Source: Diplosphaera chodatii
Taxonomy: Eukaryota; Chlorophyta; Trebouxiophyceae; Prasiolales; Stichococcaceae
DNA length: 64,000 bases
Assembly (NCBI GenBank): GCA_032358165.1
Contig: JAALGY010000036.1
Location: forward strand, 1,612,001 to 1,676,000
Reading direction: 5' to 3'
Position 1 is the first letter of the stretch. Every line of letters starts with the position of its first letter. Shown piece after piece: positions 22,850 to 35,000 of the stretch. The notes under the pieces were generated by a model, which was not told the DNA's origin, made no database searches, and worked only from the letters and a program-made list of their open reading frames with translations. Made by a program: the position numbers and the translations under genes.

Positions 22850-23259
22850 CGGCGGGCGCTGCTGCGGCTGTGGCGCCTGTCAGTGCGTGCCGACGGACTG
22901 GACGCTGCGTCGACGCCAGGTGGCGATGCGCTCGGTGGCTGAGATAGATGCACACCTGCCACCGAGGGCGTCAAATGCTGCCAAAGCTGTGTAACTGGAG
23001 CTCAGGCTGTCAGATAGGTCGGAACCAGGCTCAAAGGCTGCAGGATCCGTGCAAAGCTTTGCGGTGCATGCTGGATGTCGCTTCGCTGCTATGCTGCACG
23101 TCCGGGGCCGGAGCCAGGCTGCCGGCAGAATACGGGGGATCTTACCTTCCCGCCAAATACAGATACCTGGCCAGATATTTGATGGAGCTTGATGCTTGCG
23201 TCGTTGCCAGGTTTACGCAGCTCAACTTCTTGCAGAACAGAGTTATAGTACACGCAGCC
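22850..23259. other. Divergent upstream region, dehydratase gene and 23260 gene
   Basis: About 410 bp between the likely transit-peptide start of the dehydratase (-) and the ATG at 23260 (+). It probably works as a shared promoter region. No specific element was recognised. Confidence 0.4.
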
Positions 23260-25432
23260 ATGGCGATGCATCTTACCGCCAACCGCATGCGCCTGGGCTC
23301 CAGCAGGGCAGCCTTCACCCGTGCATCGCCCGTGCAACGGCCGCGCCTGCTCGCTGCACGGCGCCCAAGCACCATCAACCGGCTAGTGAGCTTACGCATA
23401 TGTGAACGTAGCCCTAGCCCGTCCTGCGTGCCTGTTCAAGGGCTTCCAGCGTGCTGCATTGGCTGTGGGAGCTTCGATCTGGCTGACTCAGATGCAGCAG
23501 CGAGTGCGTGTGTTTGGGCCAGCGGTCCTATGTCAGGTCGTATCCTTGGACTCTTCACATCATATGCTGTGGAGCCATCTGCATGGCTGTTGGGTCAGGG
23601 TGCTGGCGTTGCATCCGTCATGTTTATGCTGTGCGGCATGCACGCTGCGCATCTGTGCTACAACTGAGGCCTTCAGTCCGGCCGTCCTTGCGATGCTGCC
23701 TCGACGGACACAGCAGTCACACTCACTCCGTTGCCGCTGCCGTGCTCTTGTCTGCAACCATTCGCTCGTGTCTCGGCTGCTGCCATGATCCGGACCGTGC
23801 GCAGGCCACTTCACGTGCTGCTGTGGTGCCATGTGCATGACTCGTCAGCGTGGGCAGCACTGACTCACTCACCCGTAGTGGTGGCGACTGAAGTGTGCTG
23901 CTGGCGGGGTTGCGCATGGACGCATGACCTCGCCGCATGACCAGCCACAGAGCAAGCCCCTGCAACTGCAGGTGGTGCGCGCTGGCGTGGGGCAGTACCT
24001 CTCGGAGGCCGCCGCCGCCATCTTCAGCCCGCAGACGTCGGACGTGCCGTGGGACGGCAGCACCTCCGGCTGGTCCGGCGGTGAGCTTTGCCAGAGCACG
24101 GCCCTCTCAGCGGATGTTCAGGTCGAAAGGCAGCCGCAGGATGCTGTGGTCCCCCTGCCCGCAGCCTTTGCTGCGGAGTCTTGCAGATGTGGGTCTTGCA
24201 CAGCAGCTCCCCGTCGAGCCGCCTCGAGTCAGGTGCCTTGTGTACACGCAGACATCTCCCACCACAACGAGGTCGCCAAGCTGCGCAAGCTGCACTCGGT
24301 CGTGAAGGCCACCCGGCAGCAGGCGCGCTGACAGGCGCACCCGTCTTGACTCCTTGGCGCATGTGCTGCCCCCGAACGTGGCTGCGCTACAGCAGGGGTC
24401 GAATCCGACCTGCCCACCAGGCCAACCCCTTTGTCGCCCGCCTGAGACGTTTTGGAGGCGTTCCGCAGGTGGCGGGCTGCATGGACGCCTCCGCCACAAA
24501 CTACAACCCGGACGCGCAGGTGGACGACGGCACCTGCGAGTACATCATCCAGGTGGGCCCGACGGGCTGTCATGGGGGTTTGGGGTTCAGGGTTTAGGGC
24601 AGGTGGACGACGGCACCTGCGAGTACATCATCCAGGTGGGCCCGACGGGCTGTCATGGGGGTTTAGGGTTCAGGGTTTAGGGCAGGTGGACGACGGCACC
24701 TGCGAGTACATCATCCAGGTGGGCCTGACGGGCTGTCATGGGGGTTTACGGTTCAGGGTTTAGGGCAGGTGGACGACGGCACCTGCGAGTACATCATCCA
24801 GGTGGGCCTTGCGGGCTGTCGTGGGGGTTAGGGTTCAGGCAGCGTGTTGAGCCCTGCTCCCAGACGCGGCGGCCTGCGGCGTTCGGACAAGCGCCGCCCG
24901 CTTAGCAGCCGGCTGCGCCTGCCCCGCAGTCTGCCAGGCGCTGTGCGCTTGGGCTGGGTCGCAGCAGCCGAGGACCACCCGGCAAGCTGGCACCCACGTC
25001 AGCAGCGCCGCGCCTGCCAGACAAAATGGTAGTTCAGCGTTTGAGCTGGTTTGAGCCGTTCTTGTGGACTGTAGGAGCCGGGCAAGGAGCAGTACACCGG
25101 CACGCTGGGCAGCTACATCAGCGGCGCGCTGTCCAGCGTCTTCGGCAGCAACTTCAGCAACCAGGACAAGGCGTCCGCCGCCGACTTCGAGAACACCACC
25201 TTCTCGTGAGCTGCCTCCGATGCCGTGCGCGCCAGTGCGTGCGTTAAAGGCACAGGGCCGCAGCTATGTCAGCGGCTGCCGATGCAAGACAGACTCGCTT
25301 TGTGGGTGCCGCCGTATGGCACCTGGCATGCACATGCCATGAGGCCCTGGCGCTTCGGGCCAGGCGCCGCCAAACAACAGCATGAACGTATTTCGAATGG
25401 GTATTGACCACCGGATGTCAGTTGCTGTGTGG

Positions 25433-25478
<46 letters not shown>

Positions 25479-25807
25479 TGTCGCGTCTGCAACCCAGCTG
25501 CTGCCTCTGCTGCAGGTACGGCGGCCAGAAGGTGTCGCAGCGGGACATCCAGCGGCTGGTGCGTCCCTTCCCGCTTCCCTGCTCATCTCTTTTCTTCCTG
25601 TGACTCGCTGCAACACTGCACATGCCTGCAGGTGCCGCCCTGTTGCAGGTAGCAGTGTACTCCCAGAAGACTGACCAGCCGTGTAGCGGGTGCTGCGCCC
25701 ATGCGCATGTTGCTGACTGCCGCTGCCCTGTGCCCCTGCAGCTGAGCTTCGAGCAGGTGGTGAAGAAGACGCTGGACAAGGCGGAGGACCAGGTGGAGGA
25801 GGCCTGA
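23260..25807 (+). CDS. Unrecognised, probably organelle-targeted protein with a CMDxxATNYNP...DDGTCEY motif
   Basis: I do not recognise the family. Exons chain in phase: 23260-23385, 23972-24080, 24252-24322, 24469-24552, 25075-25205, 25516-25558 and 25742-25807 (209 residues). Exon 1 is Arg/Ala/Ser-rich with no acidic residue, like a plastid or mitochondrial transit peptide. Next comes VGQYLSEAAAAIF..PW and HHNEVAKLRKLHSVVKATRQ. Exon 4 has CMDASATNYNPDAQ then VDDGTCEYIIQ, a short Cys/Asp pattern seen in many secreted bacterial and eukaryotic proteins. The C-terminus is helical and charged (SFEQVVKKTLDKAEDQVEEA). Intron 3 is GC-AG (GCGCGC donor at 24323). Three further copies of the DDGTCEY exon follow in intron 4 and would add 11 residues each if spliced in. 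Starting instead at the ATG at 23924 is possible. Confidence 0.6.
24517..24838 (+). repeat. 83-bp minisatellite, four copies, each containing a mini-exon with splice sites
   Basis: Units start at 24517, 24600, 24683 and 24766, exactly 83 bp apart and nearly identical; the last one is slightly shortened. Each unit contains, in order, a CAG acceptor, 33 nt coding VDDGTCEYIIQ, a GTGGGC donor, then GGGTTTRGGGTTCAGGGTTTAGGG-like telomeric sequence leading into the next CAG. Mini-exons are at 24520-24552, 24603-24635, 24686-24718 and 24769-24801. All are phase 0 and a multiple of three. Confidence 0.93.
25434..25476 (+). repeat. CTG trinucleotide microsatellite
   Basis: Fourteen uninterrupted CTG units sit in the intron just upstream of the acceptor of the exon at 25516. 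The tract is likely length-polymorphic. Confidence 0.95.
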
Positions 25808-26199
25808 GGGCGGCAGGAAGTGGGGATATTTTTCACGCAGCCTGGGCGGCAGCCTGCCAGTCACACAGAGCACGGCTTCGTTGCATTGTCGTGGCTTGAA
25901 ACAGTGCTCAGTCTGCTTCAGAAGTGACGGCTGGGATGTGCTGCACGCCTGACTGCGGCCCCACCCTGTGTCAGACACTGTTGCTTGAGGATTGAACTGT
26001 GCAGCAACGGTGGTTGCGCTGCCAGTGTGGTGTGTTGCTGAACCTTTACTGCAAGGTTTCCTGCTTCATTGTTACAGTCATGCCTTGAGTGAGCTTTAAA
26101 CCGCCTACCTCCCGTCCCTGACCCGTACATCTACAAACTCCCTGCACGCTGTTTTGGTATCGTGGTGGTCCTCTGCAGCCACATCCTGCTCTCTGAATG
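25808..26199. other. Convergent intergenic region
   Basis: 392 bp between two genes facing each other. It should hold both 3' UTRs and polyadenylation sites. Nothing else was seen. Confidence 0.5.
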
Positions 26200-26346
26200 C
26201 TAGTGCTGCTGTGCCTGCGCCGCCTCCGGCTGTGCTGCTTCCTGCTGCCGCAGCTCGGGCCAGGGGTCATCCGCGCCCTCCCACCGCTGCTCCACCACCA
26301 CCTCGTCCACGCGCGGGCCTGGGTACTCCCCCTCCTCTGCTTCCTG

Positions 26347-26377
<31 letters not shown>

Positions 26378-28991
26378 AGCCGCAGGCCGGCGGCGCCGCG
26401 GGCGCCGGCGGCGGGCTTTTCTGCCACGAAAGCCGTCCGCAGCTGCGTGATGAGCGCCAGCAGCTCCGCCTTGCCGGTGCCGCTGCGCGAGGACGTCTGC
26501 ACGCTCGGCGGCAGCTCCTGCGCGTCCGTCGGAAGTGGTACGTCAGTGATCAAGCCGCACCTTGTAGCTGGGAACATGAGCAAGTGCGGCGTCTCATCAT
26601 CAGCAACATCAACACTTGCCCCCCAAATGCGCACGCCATTTACGGCTGTGAATGAGCGCACAACGCTGAGTCCTGACTGCAAGCCCCGGGTCATTCCCAC
26701 ATAAATGATGTTGCAACCGAGTTTTGTACTGCAGCCTGCATGTGGCTGGCTGCACCTGCCAGTCGTCGAGCAGCTGCTTCTGGAAGGCCGCGATGTTTTC
26801 CGCCGCCCCGGGGCACTTCTTCTTCCGCTTGTCCGTCTTTGTGAACACCAGCGCAAAGGGCACCTGCAACAGGAGCACAGTACACTCAGCCTCTACAGCA
26901 CTCTACCACATACCACATAAGTGTCACGCGCCTTTGCGCGCCGGCTTTGAAGTCGTTCCTGGTCCGCAAAACCTCACAAGGACCGGTTCGTCTTGCTTGT
27001 CACTGAAGCACCAGATATGCACAGCTGCCGCGGGGTTTTGCACGCCGGACGGGGTGTCCCAGTGCACCTGCGCATTGCCCAGCCAGCTGACGACCTCCAG
27101 GTCGGCGGCCTGCGGCGGGATGCTGGCGTCCACCAGCAGCAGCACCGCCGCCAGCGTGGCCCGCTCCATGAAGTAGCTGCAGGGGGGGCGCACAGCATGT
27201 GAGCCTGCGAGAACACGTCGTGTCACCCCGCCGCCCACGGCCCTGCATCGGCGTGGTGCTGCGGCGGCCCTCCTCTGGTGCACGCTGGCATCACACGGTG
27301 CAAAGTGCAGCAGCTGGTGAACTGAGGCCATGCGACGGCGGCTCTGCTCGGCCCGTGTTCCGAGCCGACCACAGCATGCGCACCGCTGGGTGAAGGATGC
27401 CCACTCGATGCGGGACGTTTTTGACCGCCTGGCATACCTGCAAGTGCAGCACGCATGCCTCCACACCCTGACCGGCAAGGCGCTCTGACACGGGATGCGC
27501 AGCAGCGCTGTGAGAACGCTCACGGCTTGGGCATGGCTGCGCAGCTCAGCAAGGGCATCCTGCTGGTGCCAGTTGACCGCCGATCTAGGGTTTTAAACCT
27601 GCGCACCCGTAGCCGGGAAGGTCCACCAGGTGCCACTCGCCGTTGATGAGGAAGTGGTTGATGCACGTCGTCTTGCCTGCACCGCAGTCGCAGCCGCAAT
27701 CCCCTCAGCTGTTGCTGGCACAGCACGCCTCAATTGCCCTCGGTGCAGGCACAGTGCGAACGTGTGCATACACTCGTGTCTGTTTGAAGTCTGCAATGGA
27801 CCCGGGTTTATGTATGGAGCAGGAAAGAGCAAGAGATGAGGAGTCCCCTGGACATTTGCAGCCACCTGGGGTTTTGGACACCAGCGCCAGCGCCTTCTGC
27901 CCGGTGAGCAGATTGATGAGCGAGGACTTGCCGACGTTGGAGCGGCCGATGACGGCGAACTCGGGCAGCCGCGCCGGCGGGCACTGCTCCAGCGTCTTGC
28001 TGCTCTTCATAAAGCTGGCGCTCCTGCGTGGGTTCGCCCGGCCATGCATCATGATCCGTAGCAGCAATCCGCCAGCAGTGGGCGGTTGGAGTGAGGCGTG
28101 CTAAGTTGAGCAACATCAAGTCCTGAAGCACCGCAGACACCTGATTTTGGTGTTGCGAGCTGGAGGCAGCGGGACCGCCCGCGCTGGAGTCGCACCGCTG
28201 TCTGCTGCAGGGCCGCCGACGTCGGCTGCAGGGCCGTTGTGAGGCACCGCCTCAGGCGCCGACACAGCATGCGGCTGGTCTGCATGCTGTCCGGCCGGTG
28301 CCGCAGCTGCCGGCGACGCCGTAGCTGCCGCTGCCGCTGCCGCTGCCATGCTGCTTGCTGCTGCTGCGGCATGATGCCGTATCGCCTGCAGCCGTCAGAA
28401 GTGAGGTGGATGAGTTGCAGGGACACAGGACCATGCGACGCTGCGTGCCGAGCTGGATTGATGCAGAGGAAGACGGCACCACCGTCTCTGCACCTGGTGG
28501 CCTGGCAAACCCAGGCTGCGACAGGCCGCTGCATGCAGTCCGCAGCGCGTGCTGCTGAGCCAGCGGCCGCTGGTGCGTGCGGCAGGGTGCGTTGCAGATC
28601 GCAGCGGTGCTGCGGCGGCTCTGAGGGGCAGCCCTGCGGGCGTACCCGTGCTGAAATTGGCCGCTGGCGCCGCCGCCAGCGGTCGCATTGGCGCAGCTGC
28701 AACGGTTGCTGCTGGGACGGAGGGTGCTGCGCTTGCGTGCGCCGCAATGGCTGTCTCCGATAGAGATTGCACAAGTGCCGCACTCAGCGAATGAGGCCGC
28801 AGCGGCAGCAGTCGCAGCAGGATGGCAGCTGAGACCGGCAGTGCCCTTTTGATCACCGCCGCATGCAGGGTTGGAACTGATGCTGCGATGAGCCCGCGCA
28901 TGCACACAGTGCAGGGGTCCAACGTTGCAAGCGCAGCGCGGGCGCCGGTGTGAGCTTTTGCAATGCGTAGGATGCTACCCAGCACGGGCAA
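26200..28991 (-). CDS. engB: EngB/YihA (YsxC)-type GTPase, probably plastid or mitochondrial
   Basis: A TRAFAC GTPase of the EngB family, linked in bacteria and organelles to large ribosomal subunit assembly and division. The core exons 28023-27866, 27676-27607, 27437-27384, 27176-27068, 26863-26756 and 26517-26200 chain in phase. They show [15 protein letters not shown] (G1), [12 protein letters not shown] (G2), [11 protein letters not shown] (G3), [10 protein letters not shown] (G4) and an [13 protein letters not shown]5 region. These are diagnostic for EngB rather than Era or Der. A helical upstream exon (ending at 28141, NTKI) joins in phase. A long Ala/Leu/Arg-rich ORF starting at 28991 is a plausible transit peptide, but the join between it and the 28141 exon is unresolved. 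After the G domain comes an unusual extension of about 70 residues with a poly-Ala tract, an acidic stretch and a Gln-rich end. Confidence 0.88.
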
Positions 28992-29490
28992 CTACAGTTT
29001 AGCCCCAAGCAGCAGCATGCAAGGTTGCATTTGCTGGAAGTGTGCTGGCGTACACGCAGCGGATTTGCCGCACTGAGGCTGCAGCGCTGCACCTGCTGGC
29101 CTGCTGCATCCTGCTTTCATCTACGCTGCTTGCCTGCTTCCAGAGGAAGGGCCGCCCCTACAGAAGCCCTTCGGGGTGTCTGCTTCACGCTACTTGAGTT
29201 ACAGCGTTGCCGAAACCACTTCCATGCAACAATTTTGCCACACTACTGCAGAACCGACACACTGCCCCAATGAAGGCAGCGCAGCAGCATACAGCCGTGC
29301 ACTGATATGCGAATGCGGGAAGCAGCAGACAAGGCTGTCTGCGGGGTGAGCCGGACAGCATATGGACAGCAGATTCCCAAGTTCAGAGGCATGCATGCGC
29401 TGCGCTCGATCAAAACAGCACTGCAACTGGTGCTGCATACCCCGCTGCTGCCCCTCTTTGGCTCCAGAACAGCGGGTCTTCCTGATGTCT
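28992..29490. other. Intergenic region between two minus-strand genes
   Basis: About 500 bp holding the 3' end of the aldehyde dehydrogenase gene and the upstream region of the GTPase gene. No supported coding or RNA feature. Confidence 0.45.
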
Positions 29491-32400
29491 TCAACGTGGG
29501 CCGGAGTAGCCCACCCCCATGCAAATGTATTTGACCTGCGGGCAGAGGAGAAGAGTTTTGGCTCAAGTGAGCACATCTTGCATGCCGGCTCACAAGCGGC
29601 GTGGGCAGGGCCGCAGAACCTGCGCGACCTGCAGTGCAAGCTCAAGCTCTGCATCGGCACAGCAGCAGCGGCCGGGGGCATGCTCATGCGCAGCCCTGCT
29701 GCAGGGTTTTCTGGACCGCCATGCAGGCTCGGCATCTGCTTGCCGCAGCGCAGGGGCCAAGAGGCACTGCTGCGTGCAGCAAACATTGTGCCCACCTCCA
29801 GGAACTCGGAGATGCCGTACTTGGACTGCTCGCGGCCCAGGCCCGACTCCTTGATGCCGCCGAAGGGCGCCGCCGCATCCGTGATGAGCACCTGCGGCAC
29901 GACGCAAACCGGTTATTGCTGCCTGTGGGCTGTGCACTGTAAGCATACATGTGCACTTGTCAGATGTTGCATCACATGCCGGTGCCAATGTTGGCGCCAG
30001 TGCCGGTGCCAGTGCTGCTGGCCAGCAGGCACACATACAACGACACCCGGGCAGGGCGCGGTGTCATGAGGCGCCGGGGCTGGACACCCATTGACTGCGT
30101 TTACGTCAAAAGAGTTGAACCTGTATCGCACCTCGTTGCAGCCAATCATGCCGTACTCCAGGGCCTCCGCCACGCGCCAGGTGCGCGCCAGGTCCTGCGC
30201 CAGGCAGCAGGAAGCGGTTCGGCCCACGCACAGACAACGACCCCGGCGGGAAGGCAGGCTGCTGGTCATCTCGGCCGAGCCAGCTTGCTCGCCCCAGGCT
30301 TGCTGGAGAGAGTCGAGAGGCGAGGCAAACTTTCCCGGACACCGTTGTCATAGCAGCGATGAAAGCTGGTATGAGGCCACATGGGGTGCTGTTTGCCGGC
30401 CTGGTTGCTGATGTGAGCTTTAAACTCGATCACAAGCACCACTGCTTGTTCTGCTTTGCTTTGTCGCTGCTGAACTGCGCTCAGTGCTGGTCTTTGTCCA
30501 TTCAGTGCTCACACCGCTGAGCACTGAGCAGTCGAAGCACAGAGCACTGAACACTCCTAGCTGCACGAGCATTGGAGAAGCGTAGCCATTGTGAGCGGAG
30601 AAGCTGAGTGTGTAACCTGACACAAGCCACAATCCTAGGGTCCTACCTTGGTGTAGTAGTAGGCGGCGAGGCCGTACTCGGTGTTGTTGGCCAGCTTGAT
30701 GGCCTCGTCCTCGGTGTCGAACTGCGGCAGCAGGAAGCGCCGGGTTCAGCACATTGTCTCGACGTCTGGCAACCATGCGCTGCAGCGGACGCATGAAGAG
30801 CCTGGCAGGGGTCATGCTGATGGCATGGTTCATATCTGCGCACGCCCAATCACCTTGAACAGAGGCACCGCAGGCCCGAACGTCTCCTCCGCAAAGATCT
30901 GCAGTCACGGAACACAGTGCCCATCTCGTCGCTGCCATGGGCGCTGGTCTGTGGTACGCAGCACCGCATGCAGGGGCATCCCTCCCCAGCACCATTCCTG
31001 CTCTTCCACCTCCAGTGCAGTCAGCCGGTCCCTAGACCCTAGGTCGCACCTTCATGTCGATCGTCGCGTCGCCCAGGATGGTCGGCTCGTAGAAGTTGCC
31101 CTTGGCCAGGTCGCCCTGCATCTCGGGGCGCTTGCCGCCCGTCAGCGCCTTGGCGCCCTTCTGCACCGCGTCGTCCACGTGCCCCGCCACCTGCGGCATC
31201 CAGGGTAAAGGGCTGGAGAGCACCTATCTCCAGATCGGGAGGAGGCGACCACTTCAAGGTGTGTGCTGCTACCGATTGCCGCTGTTGTGCCAGCTTGCTG
31301 GCGGCTGCAGTCATCATGTCGCTGGCAGTCACATGGAGGGCCTGCACGAGCGGCCCCGTCCACACGACAGCACTGATGCAGTGCATGTCATGGATGCGAC
31401 TGCTGGAGCTGGTGCTGCTGGCAGGCGCGACTGCGGCCTCACCCTGTCCACCGCGGCGGGCGAGATGAGCGGCCCGAGCGTCGTGCCGTCCACCAGGCCG
31501 TCGCCCAGCTTGAACTTCTTGACCTGCTCCACCACCGCCTTGGAGAACTGGTCGTAGATGCCGGCCTGCATGTAGGGGTACAGGCTCCAGGGGGCGATAA
31601 CACAAGTCGCAACTCAGCCACATGGAGGTGAGCGCGTGGCAAGCGGCCATGTACTGTGGAAGCGGCGGTCATGCGGATCCTAGCTGGGAGCTGAGCATTC
31701 GCACCGTCAGACACCCCTGCTGCTGATCCATGATGAGTACGTCATGCACTGGGCCGACTCGCGTGTCAGGAGGCAGGGAGCAGAGGCGTCCCACCGAGGA
31801 GCAGAGGAAATTCCCCAATCCATTGTGCAGCGGCCCACCAGCCAGCAGACCGAGGTGCCCCGGGCCCCCACCACAGTTGCAAAGGTGCATGGACGTGCGC
31901 AGGAGGCGCACCTGCACGAAGGTGCGGTTGGCGCAGATGCAGGTCTGGCCGGCGTTGCGGAAGGCGGAGGACACGATGCCCTTGGCCGCCAGCTCCACGT
32001 CGGCGTCGTTGAACACGATGAAGGGCGCGTTGCCGCCCAGCTCCAGGCTGACCTAGACCACGAGCAATAGCCGGCACCGATCAGCAAACAGCAGCGGCAG
32101 TGTTGTCGCACTGCCTGGGTAGTTCAATCGTGTCTGACCAGTATGGCTGGGTGAGCCAGTGAGGAGCGCTGACGATGGCCGTCAGGCAACCGCGCATCTG
32201 TCCCTGAACAATTGCTGACAATTCGCGGAGAAGAGGGGACCACGTAACGTGGTGCGCGTGATGATCTTCATGGCATGAGGAGGGCCGCATATGTGAGCTG
32301 CAGGCCACAACCATGACGAACCGTTCAAATGCAAGGGCTTTTGCGCCTTCTGCGACTGCGCACCTTCTTGACGGTGTCGGCGGCCTGCTTCATGAGGATC

Positions 32401-34480
32401 TTGCCGACGGGCGTGGAACCGGTGAACCCGATCTTGCGCACCACGTCGCTCTTCATGACCGCCTCCGCTGCAGGAGCAGCAATTTCGCGAGTCTCAGACG
32501 CTGCGCATCCAAAGTGGCGTAAGCATATAAGTCGGCATGACCGGTCACAGGTGTTGACCCTTGGCTCTGGCCCGCACAGCTCTGCCTTCACAGTTCAGAC
32601 GCAGCGAAACAGCTGGTGACGATGCCAGGATGAGGGAACTGCAGCTCTGTCTGTCATACGCCAAGCGCTTTGAAGGGCTCACTGATCTTCTTGGAGTCGC
32701 CGGTCAGCACGTTCAGCACGCCGGCGGGTACGCCCGCCCGCCGCGCCAGCTCGGCGAGGGCGAAGGCCGTCAGCGGCGTGGACTCGGCGGGCTTCAGGAT
32801 GACCTGCACGCAGCTCGCACGTCCTCAGACCCGCGCTGTGGGGAGACGGCGCCTGGTGTGCGACTGCTGCGCCGACAGGTGGCGCCAGTTTCGCCAGGCA
32901 AGATGACATTCAACGACCCAGGGACCGCTCCCCAGCAGCGCGCCAGCTGCGGAGGGCTTGAGCAAAGCGGCCAGGCTGCGCTCGTATGGTGCGAACTGGT
33001 AGCAGCCACTGACATTGGGCGGCAACACAGTGTGTGCACATGGTGCTTCAGGGCGCCTCTGCGGTGCCAGGTGGCTGCCGCATGATGCAGGGCATACACA
33101 GAGCAGCACGCAGGCAGCACTCACCGGGCAGCCGGCGGCGATGGCGGGCGAGGCCTTGCGAGTGATCATTGACATGGGGAAGTTCCAGGGCGTCACGGCG
33201 TACACCACCCCCACCGGGTCCTTGATCACCACGAACTTCTTGTCGTTGGACGGCGGCTGCAGGGAAGCCCGCAGCTCGTCAGGCTGACGCACCAGAACAC
33301 GGCCGGCATGCACAGCTGCAGCAGGGTGCAGGGGAGCAGCGCACTGCGTGCAGCCGCTGCGCGATAGCTCTACGTGCCAGGAGCGCTGCTGGCATGCACG
33401 CTAGGCCAAGCAGCGGCTGAGGCATGGTTTGCACCGGGATGATGTCGCCGTAGATGCGCTTGGCCTCCTCTGCGAACCACTCGATGGACCCTGCCCTGTA
33501 CATTGAGATGACCCCACATCAGCATCCACCCGCCTCTTTCACCCCCATACTCTGGGTCATAGGTGTGGCGAGCAATCATAGGGTTTGGCAGCGACGCAGT
33601 TCCTCACCCGCCGGTTGCCTCCACCTTGGACTCCTTGACAGGCTTGCCGCTCTCTGCGGACATGATGATCGCGATGTCATCCAGGTTGTCCATCACCAGG
33701 TTGTACCACCTGCGGGACACACAGAAGCACAATCACCTACACGGCGGACGCTTGCGACGTGGCCGTCTGGACGTCCACCTGCTTGCATGCTGCGTTGCAT
33801 GCACATAGGGGAGCATGCGTCTGGCGCTGCCACGCACGGCCGCTACAGGGTGACGCACTTCTTCAGAATGTCGGCGCGGGCCTTGGCGGGCTGCGACTTC
33901 CATTTGGGGAAGACCGCATCGGCCTCTGCGATTGCTGCGTTGGTCTCCGAGGCGCCGGCCCTGGGGATCTTGGCGATCACCTCCTGTGTCGCCGGGTTGA
34001 GTACCTGCATGTGACCCGATTGCCGGATGATCACACACTGCCAAAGGTCGGATGCTGTCCTGGCGTGCAACAGCATCAGATACAAGGCACTTGAACAAGC
34101 AGGCTCTGCATATCGAGAGCTTGATCGTGCTCGATGTGTACTGCGACATCACCCGCAGCAAAGGCAACATCACATGCGCATGCGGAGATACAGTGCATTC
34201 CAATGACACGCACGTCCACGGTCTCGCCGCTGCTTGCATCAACCCACTGCCCGCCAATGAACAGCTGGTGCTGGAGCAGATCGGGGTCCTTCAGGCGCTT
34301 TTTTAGGGCCTCCATACCAGGGGTGCTGGCAGCAGCAAAGCACCGGAAGGAAAGGGTACGAGATGCACTGCTGGGCAGGGACTGCTTGAACGCTGGCTGA
34401 AAGCCTCTTGTGAGGGTGCTCTGCTGCACTTGCGAGAACGCCGCACGACGCAGTAGCCCGCAGACGCTGCTAGTACGCAT
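29491..34480 (-). CDS. SSADH: Succinate-semialdehyde dehydrogenase, mitochondrial (ALDH5 family)
   Basis: Oxidises succinate semialdehyde to succinate in the GABA shunt. Fifteen exons close in phase to 553 residues: 34480-34214, 34004-33859, 33709-33608, 33495-33435, 33256-33125, 32803-32683, 32467-32364, 32052-31912, 31565-31443, 31190-31050, 30898-30854, 30721-30647, 30194-30132, 29891-29796 and 29535-29491. A mitochondrial-type leader ([17 protein letters not shown]) comes first. ALDH motifs follow in order: [33 protein letters not shown] (NAD fold), [10 protein letters not shown] (general base Glu) and [11 protein letters not shown] (catalytic Cys). [29 protein letters not shown] and [19 protein letters not shown] complete the fold. 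The tiny last exon (VKYICMG...) matches the family's usual KYVCLG end. GQTCICANR and the PFGGxKxSGxGREG-like end favour SSADH over other ALDHs. Confidence 0.95.
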
Positions 34481-35000
34481 CAAGGTTCCGGAGTGCAGTA
34501 AACTGCCATGCAACTGTGAGGGCCCGCCGGCAGGCAGGCAACGTGGGGGCAGCAGCGTAAGGTCGTGAGTAATGTCGGATCTATTATGTATGCTTATAAA
34601 GCACGGGCGGAAAGCTGATGTGATCGGAAATCGGTATGAATCTGCTAAACGTAATGAGAGGGTCGATGGCAGGCTGGACCTTGCCAGCGTGTGCACTGCT
34701 GGCTGCAGCAAGCGTGCAGTCGTCCTTTGCACAGCGACTGGCGACCGCAAGGCTAGTGGCACTTCGTACAGCCGGCCAGTAGCAGTGTGCGGGACAAGAA
34801 GTTGCACCAGGGGGCACTGGCCTCGCTTCACAGCAGGTTGCTGCCACACCATCAACAGGCGCTGGGCCGCCGCAGGTGCAGCCCGTGGCTTGCTGCCAGT
34901 GGCAGGCTGCTGACGTACTGGCAGCGCACCCTCTGCGCTGCGGGAGGCAGCAGGCGGCGCATCCTTCTGTCAGGCGGCAGTCGCAGCGGCGCCGGCAGCC
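34481..35000. promoter_or_regulatory. Divergent promoter region, SSADH and DPH3
   Basis: 520 bp between the two start codons. It must carry both 5' UTRs and promoters. An AT-rich patch with TTATAAAGC (around 34594) could be a TATA-like element, in an otherwise GC-rich setting. Confidence 0.45.

Noticed and set aside
24390..24410. GGGTCGAATCC-like text suggesting a tRNA T-arm
   Set aside because: No matching acceptor stem, D-arm or anticodon arm could be drawn around it. It lies in an intron of the 23260 gene.
24517..24838. Treating the 83-bp array as a CRISPR or true telomere end
   Set aside because: There are no distinct spacers, the units are tandem and coding, and the telomere-like text is only part of each unit.
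29199..29796. Reading the long open frame after the penultimate SSADH exon as a 200-residue C-terminal extension
   Set aside because: A good donor at 29795 and a phase-matched short exon (29535-29491) give the family's normal KYICMG ending.
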